This document shows, piece by piece, positions 1-7,791 of a stretch of DNA of 21,563 nucleotides. The position numbers were made by a program, and so were the translations under genes. Under the pieces are notes generated by a model. That model did not search any database. It saw only the letters and a program-made list of their open reading frames with translations, and was not told the origin of the DNA. Where the stretch lies: NCBI GenBank assembly GCA_002315335.1, contig DCGW01000049.1, positions 1-21,563 of the forward strand. The letters are read 5' to 3'. The stretch's first letter is position 1. Each line of letters begins with the position of its first letter. The stretch comes from Firmicutes bacterium UBA1768 (GTDB lineage Bacteria; Bacillota; Clostridia; Peptostreptococcales; Anaerovoracaceae).

Positions 1-6
1 ACAAAG

Positions 7-894
7 ATGAAGGATAATAAATCAGTGGAAACATCAGAAAAAGGACGACTGTCTGAGCCTCATGTGAGAGTAATAATAATGATAGCTATTTTTATTATAG
101 CTATTATTGCGCTCTCTGTTTACAATATTTATAACATCAGAAGTGCGACAGATATTGAAAGCATAGATTCTCTGTCCGGTCAGCGAATAGCCTGCTGTGT
201 AGGCTGGGAGGCAGATTACATTCTTTCTCCTCGTAATGACATTACACTTTTACGTTATGACACAAATGCAGACTGTATTCTCGGGCTTTCTTATGGTCAG
301 GTTGACGCGGTTGCTCTTGACGATGTTACGCTCCAAACAGTTTTAACAAAAACAAGCGGTTTAGAAATTTTGCCGGAACCTATAGCAAAAATAGGATGTA
401 CCTTATATGCCTCCTATGGGGCTGAAGAAATACTCGCAGAGTTTAATGAATTTGCCGATAATTTTGTGAAAAGCGATGAATATGAGGCTTTTCATGATAA
501 TATTTTATCAGAAAATTATGTGATGCCGGACATTCCTGAGGTTGAGGATGGCAAAGTACTTCATGTGGGGTACGTCCCTGAATGCTATCCTGAGGCGTAT
601 GTGGATTTTAATACGGGAGAACCGGCAGGGTATGGCATAGAAATAATTGAAAGATTTGCCTATGAGTATGGATATACAATAGAATGGGAACAGACAAGTG
701 ACACCTCTGCACTTGTACAGCTTGCAAGAAATCAGCTGGACTTTGCTGCTTGTTATGTTTCTGATGTTTACAGAGAAGATACCGAGAATAGCGGAAGGGT
801 GCATATGACAAATGCGTTTGTATACTCTAATGTATTTCTGGTAAAGATTAAGGACGGAGAAAAGCTGAAGATTACCGGCGAAATAACATATTAA
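7..894 (+). CDS. Membrane-anchored solute-binding-like protein with swapped lobe order
   Basis: The 295-residue protein has a short cytosolic N-terminus, one hydrophobic helix (about residues 22-43, no lipobox cysteine) and an extracytoplasmic part. Residues about 55-165 resemble the second lobe plus C-terminal helix of an SBP_bac_3 domain (LSGQRIACCVG, GQVDAVALDD, then a helix ending near DEYEAFHDNIL). Residues about 183-285 resemble the first lobe (LHVGYVPECYPEAYVDFNTG, AGYGIEIIERFAYEYGY, then AFVYSNVFLVK), and the protein stops where a second lobe would begin. Lobe-2-first modules also occur at the front of clostridial SBP-permease fusions, so this may be a shortened relative or a functional permuted fold. 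The frame is open to the window edge and no Shine-Dalgarno is visible before the ATG, so the true start could lie further left. The phosphatase gene follows after 51 bases, so a ligand-sensing role for that protein is an inference from position. Confidence 0.65.
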   Translation: MKDNKSVETSEKGRLSEPHVRVIIMIAIFIIAIIALSVYNIYNIRSATDIESIDSLSGQRIACCVGWEADYILSPRNDITLLRYDTNADCILGLSYGQVDAVALDDVTLQTVLTKTSGLEILPEPIAKIGCTLYASYGAEEILAEFNEFADNFVKSDEYEAFHDNILSENYVMPDIPEVEDGKVLHVGYVPECYPEAYVDFNTGEPAGYGIEIIERFAYEYGYTIEWEQTSDTSALVQLARNQLDFAACYVSDVYREDTENSGRVHMTNAFVYSNVFLVKIKDGEKLKITGEITY

Positions 895-945
895 CCTAAA
901 TGAAGTCGCTGCTATGTGCAATGCAAAAGTCTGAGGACAAGTAAT

Positions 946-2757
946 ATGAAGATTATTGACAAATATGAACCGATAAAGAAGAGCCTTGCTGAGCGAGAGC
1001 ATAGAGTAAACAATATTACTATTACCTTTTGTGTGGTATTTGCTCTCATGTCTCTTTATTTCACGCTTAGGTTTTACGCGGGCAATTTCTATACTCCTGC
1101 GGACGGGCTGTACTATTATCAGGGTTATATTGAATTGGGAAGTACACTTATGCTGCTTTTGTGCGCTATTATTACTAAGCTGTCCGAAAAAAGATGCCCG
1201 TGGCTTCCGAGGTATTTTTTCCTGATTACTTATTTGGCTAAGGCTGTTTCGAGTTCTATTTGCCTTGAGTTTAACTACTTTATTTTTTTCGTAATCCCGC
1301 TAATAATCGCAATAGGCTATTATAACGTAATATACTCGACGATTACTGCTGCTGCGACTTTTTTTTCCTATGTTATTTCAGACTATTTTGCTGCGGTATA
1401 CGGACTTGTAGACCTGAATCTGTATGATGTTACTTATATGGATGGTCTCAAAATGATTTTTGATGATACTAATTATTTATATAATTATTTCAATGCTTAT
1501 ACCTGGCCGGTTGCAGCCATGCTCTTCTTTGTCTCGGCCGTAAGCGTTGTACTTGCAAAAAATGGAGCTGATGCTCTTTTAAACGAATATAATATCAGCA
1601 AAGAGTATGCCTCGATGGAAAGAGAGTTTTCCCTGGGTAAGGAAATTCAACAGTCCATGCTTCCGGACCGAGTGCTGATTTCTCAAAACTTTTCAGCCTA
1701 TTCATATATGGTAAGTGCTAAAAACGTTGGAGGAGATTTTTTCGATTACTTCACAGTGGGTGAGGACAAGCTCGTGATTACCATTGGTGATGTCTCTGGC
1801 AAGGGTATTTCGGCGAGTCTGTTTGCTTCAAACACCAAGGCGTTAATCAGAGCTCAGGCTCATAATGGTTTCGAGCCAATGCAGATTTTGCAGAGAACCA
1901 ATGTTTCGCTATGCAGTACAAATAAGAAAAAGCTTTTTGTTACTATCTGGCTGGGTCTTATAGATTTAAAAACCGGTGACTGTACCTACTGTAATGCAGG
2001 GCATAATCCTCCGATTATCAAGACTGCTGGTGGAGAAGCAGTATGGTTGAGGAGTAAGCCTAATTTTATTATAGGCCGCAGACCTCATATGAAATATGAC
2101 CAACACCATGTTCAGATCAACGAGGGCGATTCTCTCGTGCTTTACACGGATGGAGTGACTGAGGCTATGAATGAGCAGGGTCAGATGTTTAGCGAGGAGA
2201 GGCTCTTAGACTACATTTCAAAGAACAAGATTGATGAAGATTTCACAAAGAAGCTGATGAAGGAAATAAGTGGCTTCAGGGGCAAGGCCGAGCAAAACGA
2301 TGATATAAGTCTTGCATGCGTAAGGCTCACCGAGCTTAAGAAGGAAGAAAAGCTTGAACGAAGCTTCAAAGCGAGCAGCGAGGAATACTATGGTCTCTGT
2401 GATTTTGTGATTGGCTTTGCAAAAAAACATACAGGGGACAAGAAAATCTTAAATGATCTTGAGATTTCGTTAAGCGAAATATTCTCAAACCTTGAGTTTT
2501 ACTCATCTGAGGATAAGAATAAGCGTACAGATGTAAAGGTGGCGTTGTCGTATGACGATGGAACCATGTCAATAGAAATTGCAGATAACGGAATTGAGTT
2601 TAACCCATTAGACAGACCAAAGCCTTCTGCTACGGAAAACAAAAAGAATAAGATTATCGGCGGCTTTGGAATATTTATGGTGAAAAACCTGATGGATGAG
2701 GTTGATTATCGTTATGAGGGCATGAATATTCTGACTCTGAAGAAACGACTGAATTGA
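946..2757 (+). CDS. Membrane PP2C/SpoIIE-type phosphatase with C-terminal HATPase domain
   Basis: This is probably a serine/threonine phosphatase of the RsbU/SpoIIE type that dephosphorylates a STAS anti-anti-sigma protein. I chose the ATG at 946 (603 residues) because GAGGA at 933-937 sits 8 bases before it; an in-frame GTG at 916 has no such site. About six hydrophobic helices fill residues 23-205, followed by a short linker (STAYEYASMERE-like, about 218-228). The PP2C domain spans about 230-462, with metal-ligand aspartates in VGGDFFDYF (Asp264), GDVSGKG (Asp282), LYTDGVTEA (Asp402) and EQNDDIS (Asp452/453). Residues about 470-600 form an RsbW/SpoIIAB-like HATPase: N box near Glu511/Asn515, ADNGIEFNP with Asp547, and GGFGIFMVKNL. 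Phosphatase and kinase-like domains on one membrane chain suggest a self-contained switch. The STAS gene at 3630 is the obvious candidate substrate. Confidence 0.85.
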   Translation: MKIIDKYEPIKKSLAEREHRVNNITITFCVVFALMSLYFTLRFYAGNFYTPADGLYYYQGYIELGSTLMLLLCAIITKLSEKRCPWLPRYFFLITYLAKAVSSSICLEFNYFIFFVIPLIIAIGYYNVIYSTITAAATFFSYVISDYFAAVYGLVDLNLYDVTYMDGLKMIFDDTNYLYNYFNAYTWPVAAMLFFVSAVSVVLAKNGADALLNEYNISKEYASMEREFSLGKEIQQSMLPDRVLISQNFSAYSYMVSAKNVGGDFFDYFTVGEDKLVITIGDVSGKGISASLFASNTKALIRAQAHNGFEPMQILQRTNVSLCSTNKKKLFVTIWLGLIDLKTGDCTYCNAGHNPPIIKTAGGEAVWLRSKPNFIIGRRPHMKYDQHHVQINEGDSLVLYTDGVTEAMNEQGQMFSEERLLDYISKNKIDEDFTKKLMKEISGFRGKAEQNDDISLACVRLTELKKEEKLERSFKASSEEYYGLCDFVIGFAKKHTGDKKILNDLEISLSEIFSNLEFYSSEDKNKRTDVKVALSYDDGTMSIEIADNGIEFNPLDRPKPSATENKKNKIIGGFGIFMVKNLMDEVDYRYEGMNILTLKKRLN

Positions 2758-2831
2758 ACAAAATAACGACACTGAAGCGTTTGCGGAATTATATTTCAAA
2801 TATTAAAGTAAATTGAGTTTTAGCAGAGAAA

Positions 2832-2948
2832 ATGAGTAGTAAGAAAAGACTGATGAATAGGAACTTGTTAAGTAAAGTGCTTACGACTGCGCTGGAAGTA
2901 CTAATGGTGCCGGAGCTGAGCGTGAAGGCGAACGCTACGACATTTTGA
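2832..2948 (+). CDS. Signal-peptide-like 38-residue mini-ORF
   Basis: An open frame of 38 codons begins with ATG at 2832, preceded by a weak GCAGAG. The product has a basic start (SSKKRLMNRN), a moderately hydrophobic stretch (LLSKVLTTALEVLMVPELSV) and an Ala-rich end (KANA), then stops after TTF. This is the layout of a clostridial signal peptide cut off just after its cleavage site. The hydrophobic core is interrupted by two glutamates and a proline, which suggests decay. It ends 18 bases before the next gene. It could be a remnant of a lost secreted-protein gene, a small peptide, or chance. Confidence 0.25.
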   Translation: MSSKKRLMNRNLLSKVLTTALEVLMVPELSVKANATTF

Positions 2949-2966
2949 CCGAAGAAGGAGAACACG

Positions 2967-3434
2967 ATGTTAAAACACTATAAATATATGCGAATACAGG
3001 GAAGGGAAATAGCTAAGAACACAGAATACGCCAACGGAGTGTTCGGTATTTTTCGCGACCTTGAAAGGGGTGAAGTGTTGAGTGAAGAAGACTACGACCT
3101 ATATGTTGAAATCGTAGAGTTTTTTATAAACAATCTGCCTTTTCCGCCTATGTGCAATAATCAGGAAAAGGTGGTATGTTTTTTTAAGACCGAGTCGGCT
3201 GACGAGATGATGAAGTATATGAAGCCTCTGGTCTGGCTTCTCGAAAGGTATCATCATCCATATGACATTGTTCTGACGAATTTCCCGGGAGAAATAGTAT
3301 ATGAAGATGAGTATCAGGTTGTGGTTGAAGTTGATAAGCTTGACTACAGGGATACAAAAGATGTAATGCGAGAAGATATTTTTGAAAAACTTATGGCTGA
3401 TGCAAGGAATAGAAACGCAAAAGCTCAGGACTGA
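2967..3434 (+). CDS. Conserved-looking soluble protein of unknown function (155 aa)
   Basis: I do not recognise the family. The start is well supported: AAGGAG lies 6 bases before the ATG at 2967. The protein has no signal peptide or membrane helix. It is acidic and mixed alpha/beta by eye. Notable stretches are a helix-rich N-terminal half (YDLYVEIVEFFINNLPFPP), a central CFFKTESADEMMKYMKPL, and a Pro/Tyr/His-rich segment (LLERYHHPYDIVLTNFPG) followed by strand-like residues (EIVYEDEYQVVVEVD) and a charged C-terminal helix. It sits between the phosphatase and the STAS gene on the same strand. A part in the same signalling pathway is therefore possible, but the link rests only on gene order, and gaps of about 200 bases on either side weaken it. 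Confidence 0.7.
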   Translation: MLKHYKYMRIQGREIAKNTEYANGVFGIFRDLERGEVLSEEDYDLYVEIVEFFINNLPFPPMCNNQEKVVCFFKTESADEMMKYMKPLVWLLERYHHPYDIVLTNFPGEIVYEDEYQVVVEVDKLDYRDTKDVMREDIFEKLMADARNRNAKAQD

Positions 3435-3629
3435 CATTAGCAGGCAGGATGAAACCAGTGCTGAATTACTGGAATAAAACCATTTATAAACAACAGAGTC
3501 TGTAATCGCACAAAATCATAAGGTTTAGATGTGGATTGGGTTCATTAAAGGCTTTGCTGCAAGTTATTGCTTGACTTGATTGTTGATTTTTCAATGATTA
3601 AGGTATTGACAAATAGAGAGGATTTTACG

Positions 3630-3929
3630 ATGAAAATTAATGTTAACGAAAAAGATAGCGGAACTTATTTGATTGCACCGGAAGGTAATTTAGACTATAT
3701 TACCTCTGCTGAGCTTGATGAGGTTGTAGTTGAGGTTGCGGGTAAGGCCGAAAAAATGATTATCGATGTCAGCAATATCAACTACATTGCCAGCGCAGGT
3801 CTAAGAGTGCTCTTAAATGCAGATGATCTTATGAGTGAAAAGGGCGGAATGGCTCTTACAAATGTAAATGACTATGTAATGGATATTCTCAAAATGACGG
3901 ATTTTGTCAGCGTTCTTACAATTGAATGA
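3630..3929 (+). CDS. STAS-domain anti-anti-sigma factor (SpoIIAA/RsbV-like)
   Basis: The 99-residue single-domain protein has the length and pattern of SpoIIAA/RsbV. An N-terminal strand pair (TYLIAPEGNLDYITSAEL) leads into the signature IIDVSNINYIASAGLRVLL, in which Ser55 of S-A-G-L is the residue these proteins have phosphorylated by their kinase and dephosphorylated by a PP2C phosphatase. The start is ATG 3630 because AGAGAGGA at 3615-3622 is 7 bases upstream; an in-frame TTG/ATG further left (3567/3594) has no comparable site. In partner switching the unphosphorylated form captures an anti-sigma kinase. The phosphatase-kinase fusion encoded at 946-2757 is the nearest candidate partner. 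No sigma factor gene is visible in the window, so the output may not be transcriptional. Confidence 0.88.
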   Translation: MKINVNEKDSGTYLIAPEGNLDYITSAELDEVVVEVAGKAEKMIIDVSNINYIASAGLRVLLNADDLMSEKGGMALTNVNDYVMDILKMTDFVSVLTIE

Positions 3930-4008
3930 TAAAATCTGCAAAAAAACGCTGATTTTTAGAGGAAATGTCTGACTTTTTAATTAAATCACCGCAATATTCA
4001 TTTTATTC

Positions 4009-4037
4009 TTGAAAAATAATACAGAAGCTTTTATAAT
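4009..4037 (+). promoter_or_regulatory. Sigma-A-type promoter of the hydrogenase-related operon
   Basis: TTGAAA (4009-4014), a 17-base spacer and a perfect TATAAT (4032-4037). Expected transcription start is about 4044, giving a leader of roughly 73 bases before the ATG at 4117. The -10 box overlaps the left foot of the terminator hairpin at 4035-4074. Confidence 0.75.
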
Positions 4038-4084
4038 GCTATTTGTCTGCTGAATTTCGGCAGCAAGTAGCATTTTATTATTTT
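4035..4084 (+). terminator. Intrinsic terminator after the STAS gene, overlapping the next promoter
   Basis: The left arm 4035-4052 pairs with 4058-4074 around an AATTT loop, with a single bulged T at 4046 and two wobble pairs. It is followed by TTTTATTATTTTA. The full hairpin forms only in transcripts coming from upstream. RNA started at about 4044 lacks the left foot and keeps only the top CTGCTG/CGGCAG stem, so it should escape termination. Confidence 0.75.
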
Positions 4085-4116
4085 ATATTAATATAATATC
4101 TGTATCGGAGGAAAAA

Positions 4117-6171
4117 ATGTCTTTGTCTGACAATGAATTTATTTTTACCCTGTCAATTTTATTACTTTTGGCAGGGGCAATAGCTGCAATAGTATTTAGC
4201 AGGAAACATAAAGCAGCAAATATTATTTCAAATTGCTTTTGTATCGGCGCTTCCGCACTTGGCGCTGTCTCTGTTATTCGTCATCTGCTTGATGGTGGCG
4301 GAATAAAACAAGTCTTCACTTTCACTTCAAATATTCCATTAATAGAAATTAGCCTCAGATACGACAACCTATCGTCGTATTTTTTGCTCATACTTTTTGT
4401 TTTGACTTTTGCAGTATCGATATATTCCATAGGATATATTTCACACTATTATGGAAAAAGAGCAGTAGGGGTTTTTAACTTCCTTTATTGTTCATTCATA
4501 TTATCCATGATGATGGTAATGCTTGCAGGTAACCTGATTACCTTCTTTATTGCATGGGAGCTGATGTCGGTTACATCGTATTTTCTTGTTGTTTTTGAAC
4601 ACGAAAAAAGCGAAAACGTAAAGGCTGGCACGGTGTATATTATTATGACTCATCTTGGTGCTGCCTTTATTATGGCTGCCCTTATGATAATGTACGCGCT
4701 CACCGGAGAAAGCATGATTATAGGGTCAAACGGCTTATTCGCCGATATACCAGAGGCATTTAAAAACCTTTGCTTTATATTCTTTATTTTAGGCTTTGGA
4801 ACTAAGGCTGGCATTATTCCTTTTCATATCTGGCTTCCAAAGGCGCATCCTGCTGCATCGAGCAATATCTCTGCTCTTATGTCGGGCTTCATGATAAAAA
4901 CAGCAATATACGGAATTCTCAGGTTTACTCTTGGCTGCTTTGGTGTTTCTGAAGTCTGGTGGGGTACAACAATACTTGTTCTTGGAATAATTGCAGCTGT
5001 ACTCGGAGTGGCTTATGCTTTGATGGAGCATAATATTAAGAGACTTTTAGCATATCACAGTATTGAGAATATCGGAATTATTTTCATTGGACTCGGCATA
5101 GGCTTTCTTGCCCTGTCAAAGGGTAATAGCTTTGTTGCCGGTATTGCTATCGCTGCGGCGCTTTTCCACACGATGAATCACGCACTCTTCAAGGGTGGTT
5201 TGTTTTTAGGAGCCGGTTCAATACAATATTCAACTAATACAAAAGACATAGAGCAGCTTGGCGGTCTTATTAAGAAAATGCCTCTTACTGCAATCTTTAT
5301 GCTTTGTTTTTCTCTTGCTATTTCTGCAATCGTTCCGTTTAACGGCTTTGTGAGCGAGTGGCTGACCTACCAGTCTATATTTGCATTTCTCAGCGAGGGA
5401 AGTCTTGGCATGGATCTCATTATTATCCTTTCTGCGGCTGCGCTGGCCTTTGCGGGAGCACTTGCTGCTGTTTGCTTTGTTAAACTGTTTGGGATTTCTT
5501 TTCTTGGACTGCCGAGAAGCGAATCTGCAAAAGCTGCAAAGGAAGTACCTGTCACGATGCTCTCCGGAATGGGAATATTGGCAGCGCTCTGTCTTGCTTT
5601 TGGACTTTTCCCGAGGTTGGTTTTAAAGGTTATCGCTGCCGTTACTTCTGAAATAGCCGGCTTGTCGTTGCTGGAAAATATTTCCAATTCCACAATTCCG
5701 ATATGTAGTGGAATTTCAATAGGAAATAATAGAATGTCCATGGCTGCATTACTTGTAGTAATAGTGGTACTTGTGGTAGCAGCTATTATAGGGGTCAGGC
5801 TTACAGGCGGAAAGGGAAGAAGCAGAGGCTTTGGTACCTGGGACTGCGGCTTTGTTGAGATAAATGAACGAATGCAGTATACTGCTACAGGTTTTTCCAA
5901 GCCTATAAGAATAGTGTTCAGACTATTATACAGACCATATAGAAAACTGACAGTAAAAGGGGAAATACCAGAATACTTCCCGGATAAAATGGAGTATAAG
6001 GTCGGCACGGTTTCCATTTTTGAAAAATATATTTATGACGTTATTATTAGGTGGCTTCAGAGGTTTTCGAGAAGAGTCAAGTATACAGTACAAACCGGAA
6101 GCATTCACATGTATCTGTCATATATTCTTGTAACCGTTATTGCTCTTATGCTTTATGGCAGGTTATTTTAG
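4117..6171 (+). CDS. hyfB: HyfB-like antiporter-type membrane subunit of an energy-converting hydrogenase-related complex
   Basis: The 684-residue polytopic protein matches the length of HyfB/HycC (NuoL/M/N family), which carry ion translocation in group 4 hydrogenases and complex I. The proton-path residues are intact: Glu148 in FFIAWELMS, Lys230 in FGTKAGIIPFHIWLP, Lys261 in GFMIKTAIYG, Lys308 in EHNIKRLLAYHS, and His351/His355/Lys359 in ALFHTMNHALFKGG. About fourteen helices are followed by the HyfB-type soluble tail (GTWDCGF, RMQYTATGFSKPI, about residues 570-650) and a last helix anchoring the C-terminus. GGAGGA lies 4 bases before the ATG. The gene is first in a six-gene operon, and the next gene starts 12 bases after its stop. 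With its ion-path residues kept, this subunit looks able to pump even though the catalytic subunit has lost the NiFe site. Confidence 0.93.
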   Translation: MSLSDNEFIFTLSILLLLAGAIAAIVFSRKHKAANIISNCFCIGASALGAVSVIRHLLDGGGIKQVFTFTSNIPLIEISLRYDNLSSYFLLILFVLTFAVSIYSIGYISHYYGKRAVGVFNFLYCSFILSMMMVMLAGNLITFFIAWELMSVTSYFLVVFEHEKSENVKAGTVYIIMTHLGAAFIMAALMIMYALTGESMIIGSNGLFADIPEAFKNLCFIFFILGFGTKAGIIPFHIWLPKAHPAASSNISALMSGFMIKTAIYGILRFTLGCFGVSEVWWGTTILVLGIIAAVLGVAYALMEHNIKRLLAYHSIENIGIIFIGLGIGFLALSKGNSFVAGIAIAAALFHTMNHALFKGGLFLGAGSIQYSTNTKDIEQLGGLIKKMPLTAIFMLCFSLAISAIVPFNGFVSEWLTYQSIFAFLSEGSLGMDLIIILSAAALAFAGALAAVCFVKLFGISFLGLPRSESAKAAKEVPVTMLSGMGILAALCLAFGLFPRLVLKVIAAVTSEIAGLSLLENISNSTIPICSGISIGNNRMSMAALLVVIVVLVVAAIIGVRLTGGKGRSRGFGTWDCGFVEINERMQYTATGFSKPIRIVFRLLYRPYRKLTVKGEIPEYFPDKMEYKVGTVSIFEKYIYDVIIRWLQRFSRRVKYTVQTGSIHMYLSYILVTVIALMLYGRLF

Positions 6172-6183
6172 GAGGGGAGACAC

Positions 6184-7128
6184 ATGGGCTATATTATTAT
6201 ACAGTTAGTGCTTATGGTGGGTCTTGCGCCTCTCATAAACGGAATAATTAAAAAAGTAAAAGCCTTTTCACAGAAAAGAAAAGGTGCGCCTATCCTTCAG
6301 ATGTATTATGACATAGGAAAGCTCCTTAAAAAGGAAATGGTGGTTTCCGAAACCTCATCATGGATTTATAAGGCCGCGCCCTATGTAGTTTTTGGAAGTA
6401 CTGCAGCAGCTGCCCTTCTTGTTCCTGCTGTGACAAATGCAGGGGGGTTAAACGCCGCATTTTCAGGCGGAGACGTGCTGGTGCTGCTTTACACCCTGGC
6501 CCTCGGAAGGTTTTTCCTGATGCTTGCAGGCCTTGACACGGGAAGCACCTTTGGTGGTATGGGAAGCAGCAGAGAGGGAATGATATCCTCGTTGATGGAA
6601 CCTTCAATATTAATAGGTCTGTTCACTCTTGGTCTTGCAAGCGGTTCGCTCTCTATCAAAATGATAATGAGTGAGTCGTTATCTAAGGTTTGCCCGATTG
6701 CAGACCCGGTATACATTATTATCTTCTTTGTGCTGGTAATAGTGCTCCTGGCAGAAACCTGCAGAATTCCTGTGGATGACCCTGCAACACACCTCGAGCT
6801 TACGATGGTACATGAGGCTATGATTCTCGAATATTCGGGAAGACAGCTTGCTCTGATGGAGTTGGCAGCAGCTGTAAAGCAGTTGATACTGATGACCTTA
6901 ATTGTAAACATCTTTTTCCCGATTACAGCTGTGCTGCCTGCAGGAGTGCCTGGTGTAGCAATAATGATAATTCTTTATATAGTGAGAATTGTCTTACTTG
7001 CAGTAGTAATCGGTGTTGTTGAAGTATGTATAGTAAAGCTCAGATTTTTCAGCATACCAAACTTAGCGGCTCTGTCCTTCATTTTGGCAATTATTGGGTT
7101 TGTAAATTATTTTGTGATAGGGAGGTAG
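6184..7128 (+). CDS. hyfC: HyfC-like (NuoH-type) membrane subunit
   Basis: The 314-residue protein is close to HyfC/HycD (about 307-315) and belongs to the NuoH family, which docks the soluble arm on the membrane and passes conformational or charge changes to the pump subunits. About eight helices are visible. Family landmarks are the early cytosolic loop RKGAPILQMYYDIGKLLKKE (32-51), the ALGRFFLMLAGLDTGSTFGG region (106-125), and the acidic loop ETCRIPVDDP followed by LELTMVHEAMILEYSGR (about 191-220), which corresponds to the quinone-chamber loop of NuoH but in its hydrogenase form. GGAGGGGAG overlaps the stop of the previous gene (6171-6179) and serves the ATG at 6184. Three bases separate its stop from the next start, which indicates translational coupling. 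Confidence 0.93.
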   Translation: MGYIIIQLVLMVGLAPLINGIIKKVKAFSQKRKGAPILQMYYDIGKLLKKEMVVSETSSWIYKAAPYVVFGSTAAAALLVPAVTNAGGLNAAFSGGDVLVLLYTLALGRFFLMLAGLDTGSTFGGMGSSREGMISSLMEPSILIGLFTLGLASGSLSIKMIMSESLSKVCPIADPVYIIIFFVLVIVLLAETCRIPVDDPATHLELTMVHEAMILEYSGRQLALMELAAAVKQLILMTLIVNIFFPITAVLPAGVPGVAIMIILYIVRIVLLAVVIGVVEVCIVKLRFFSIPNLAALSFILAIIGFVNYFVIGR

Positions 7129-7131
7129 CGG

Positions 7132-7788
7132 ATGACAACTTATATGGATATAATTTCCATTTTTATACTGATAACATCCTTCGCTTTGGTAGCAAGTAAG
7201 AAAATCACATCTTACATCAAGGCCTTCAGAATACAGTCTGCGCTCCTTGCTATGGCTCTTGCGGTAATGGGATACTTTCACTTTGTGGAAAGCGGCAGAA
7301 TAGATACATTAGTTCTTTGTGCTTTGATTATTGCGTTAAAGGTTGTGTATTTTCCTAAGCTTCTCAACAAAACCTACGATAGGGTTGAGCATAAGGTCGA
7401 AAAGGACTTTTTCATGAATATCCCGATGCTTATACTCTTATGCAGCGGAATAGTAATATTTGTCTATTTTATTATTTCCGGAATAGGCTCCTTTGGAAAC
7501 GAAGATGTAACCATGCAGGTTGTTAATATGGTATCGGTTGTACTCATAGGAGTTTTCTTCATGATTACGAGAAAAAAGGCTATAGGTCAGATTGTAGGTT
7601 TTCTTGTAGTGGAAAATGGAATTTTTGGTGCGGTTATGTTTGGCGCAGAGGGAATGCCTCTTATCGTGGATATAGGCATTTTCATCGACCTTATTACGGG
7701 AATACTTATCATGGGTCTTATGGTATTTAAAATCAATGACCTTTTCGATTCGATAAATACTAACAAGCTCAGAAGGCTGAAAGGATAA
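7132..7788 (+). CDS. hyfE: HyfE-like small membrane subunit
   Basis: The 218-residue, very hydrophobic protein has about six or seven helices and matches HyfE (about 216 residues), whose C-terminal half is related to NuoK/MrpC. The segment near residues 140-200 (TRKKAIGQIVGFLVVENGIF, then GMPLIVDIGIFIDLITGILI) is the most characteristic: it carries the membrane glutamate (ENG) and aspartates typical of NuoK-like proteins. GGGAGG at 7120-7125 lies 6 bases before the ATG and overlaps the end of the previous gene. The HyfB-HyfC-HyfE-HyfF order is that of hyf operons without hyfD, meaning one antiporter-like subunit fewer than E. coli hydrogenase 4. Confidence 0.9.
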   Translation: MTTYMDIISIFILITSFALVASKKITSYIKAFRIQSALLAMALAVMGYFHFVESGRIDTLVLCALIIALKVVYFPKLLNKTYDRVEHKVEKDFFMNIPMLILLCSGIVIFVYFIISGIGSFGNEDVTMQVVNMVSVVLIGVFFMITRKKAIGQIVGFLVVENGIFGAVMFGAEGMPLIVDIGIFIDLITGILIMGLMVFKINDLFDSINTNKLRRLKG

Positions 7789-7791
7789 AAC

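Noticed and set aside
508..1002. A 164-codon minus-strand frame opposite the solute-binding and phosphatase genes
   Set aside because: It is antisense to two supported genes, has odd Cys/His/Ile-rich composition and no recognisable motif.
3571..3600. Promoter for the STAS gene (TTGACT)
   Set aside because: No acceptable -10 box lies 16-18 bases downstream.
5367..6017. A 216-codon open frame on the minus strand opposite the hyfB-like gene
   Set aside because: It is antisense to a conserved gene, has a Ser/Thr/Ile/Pro-rich composition typical of shadow frames, shows no domain pattern and has no ribosome binding site.
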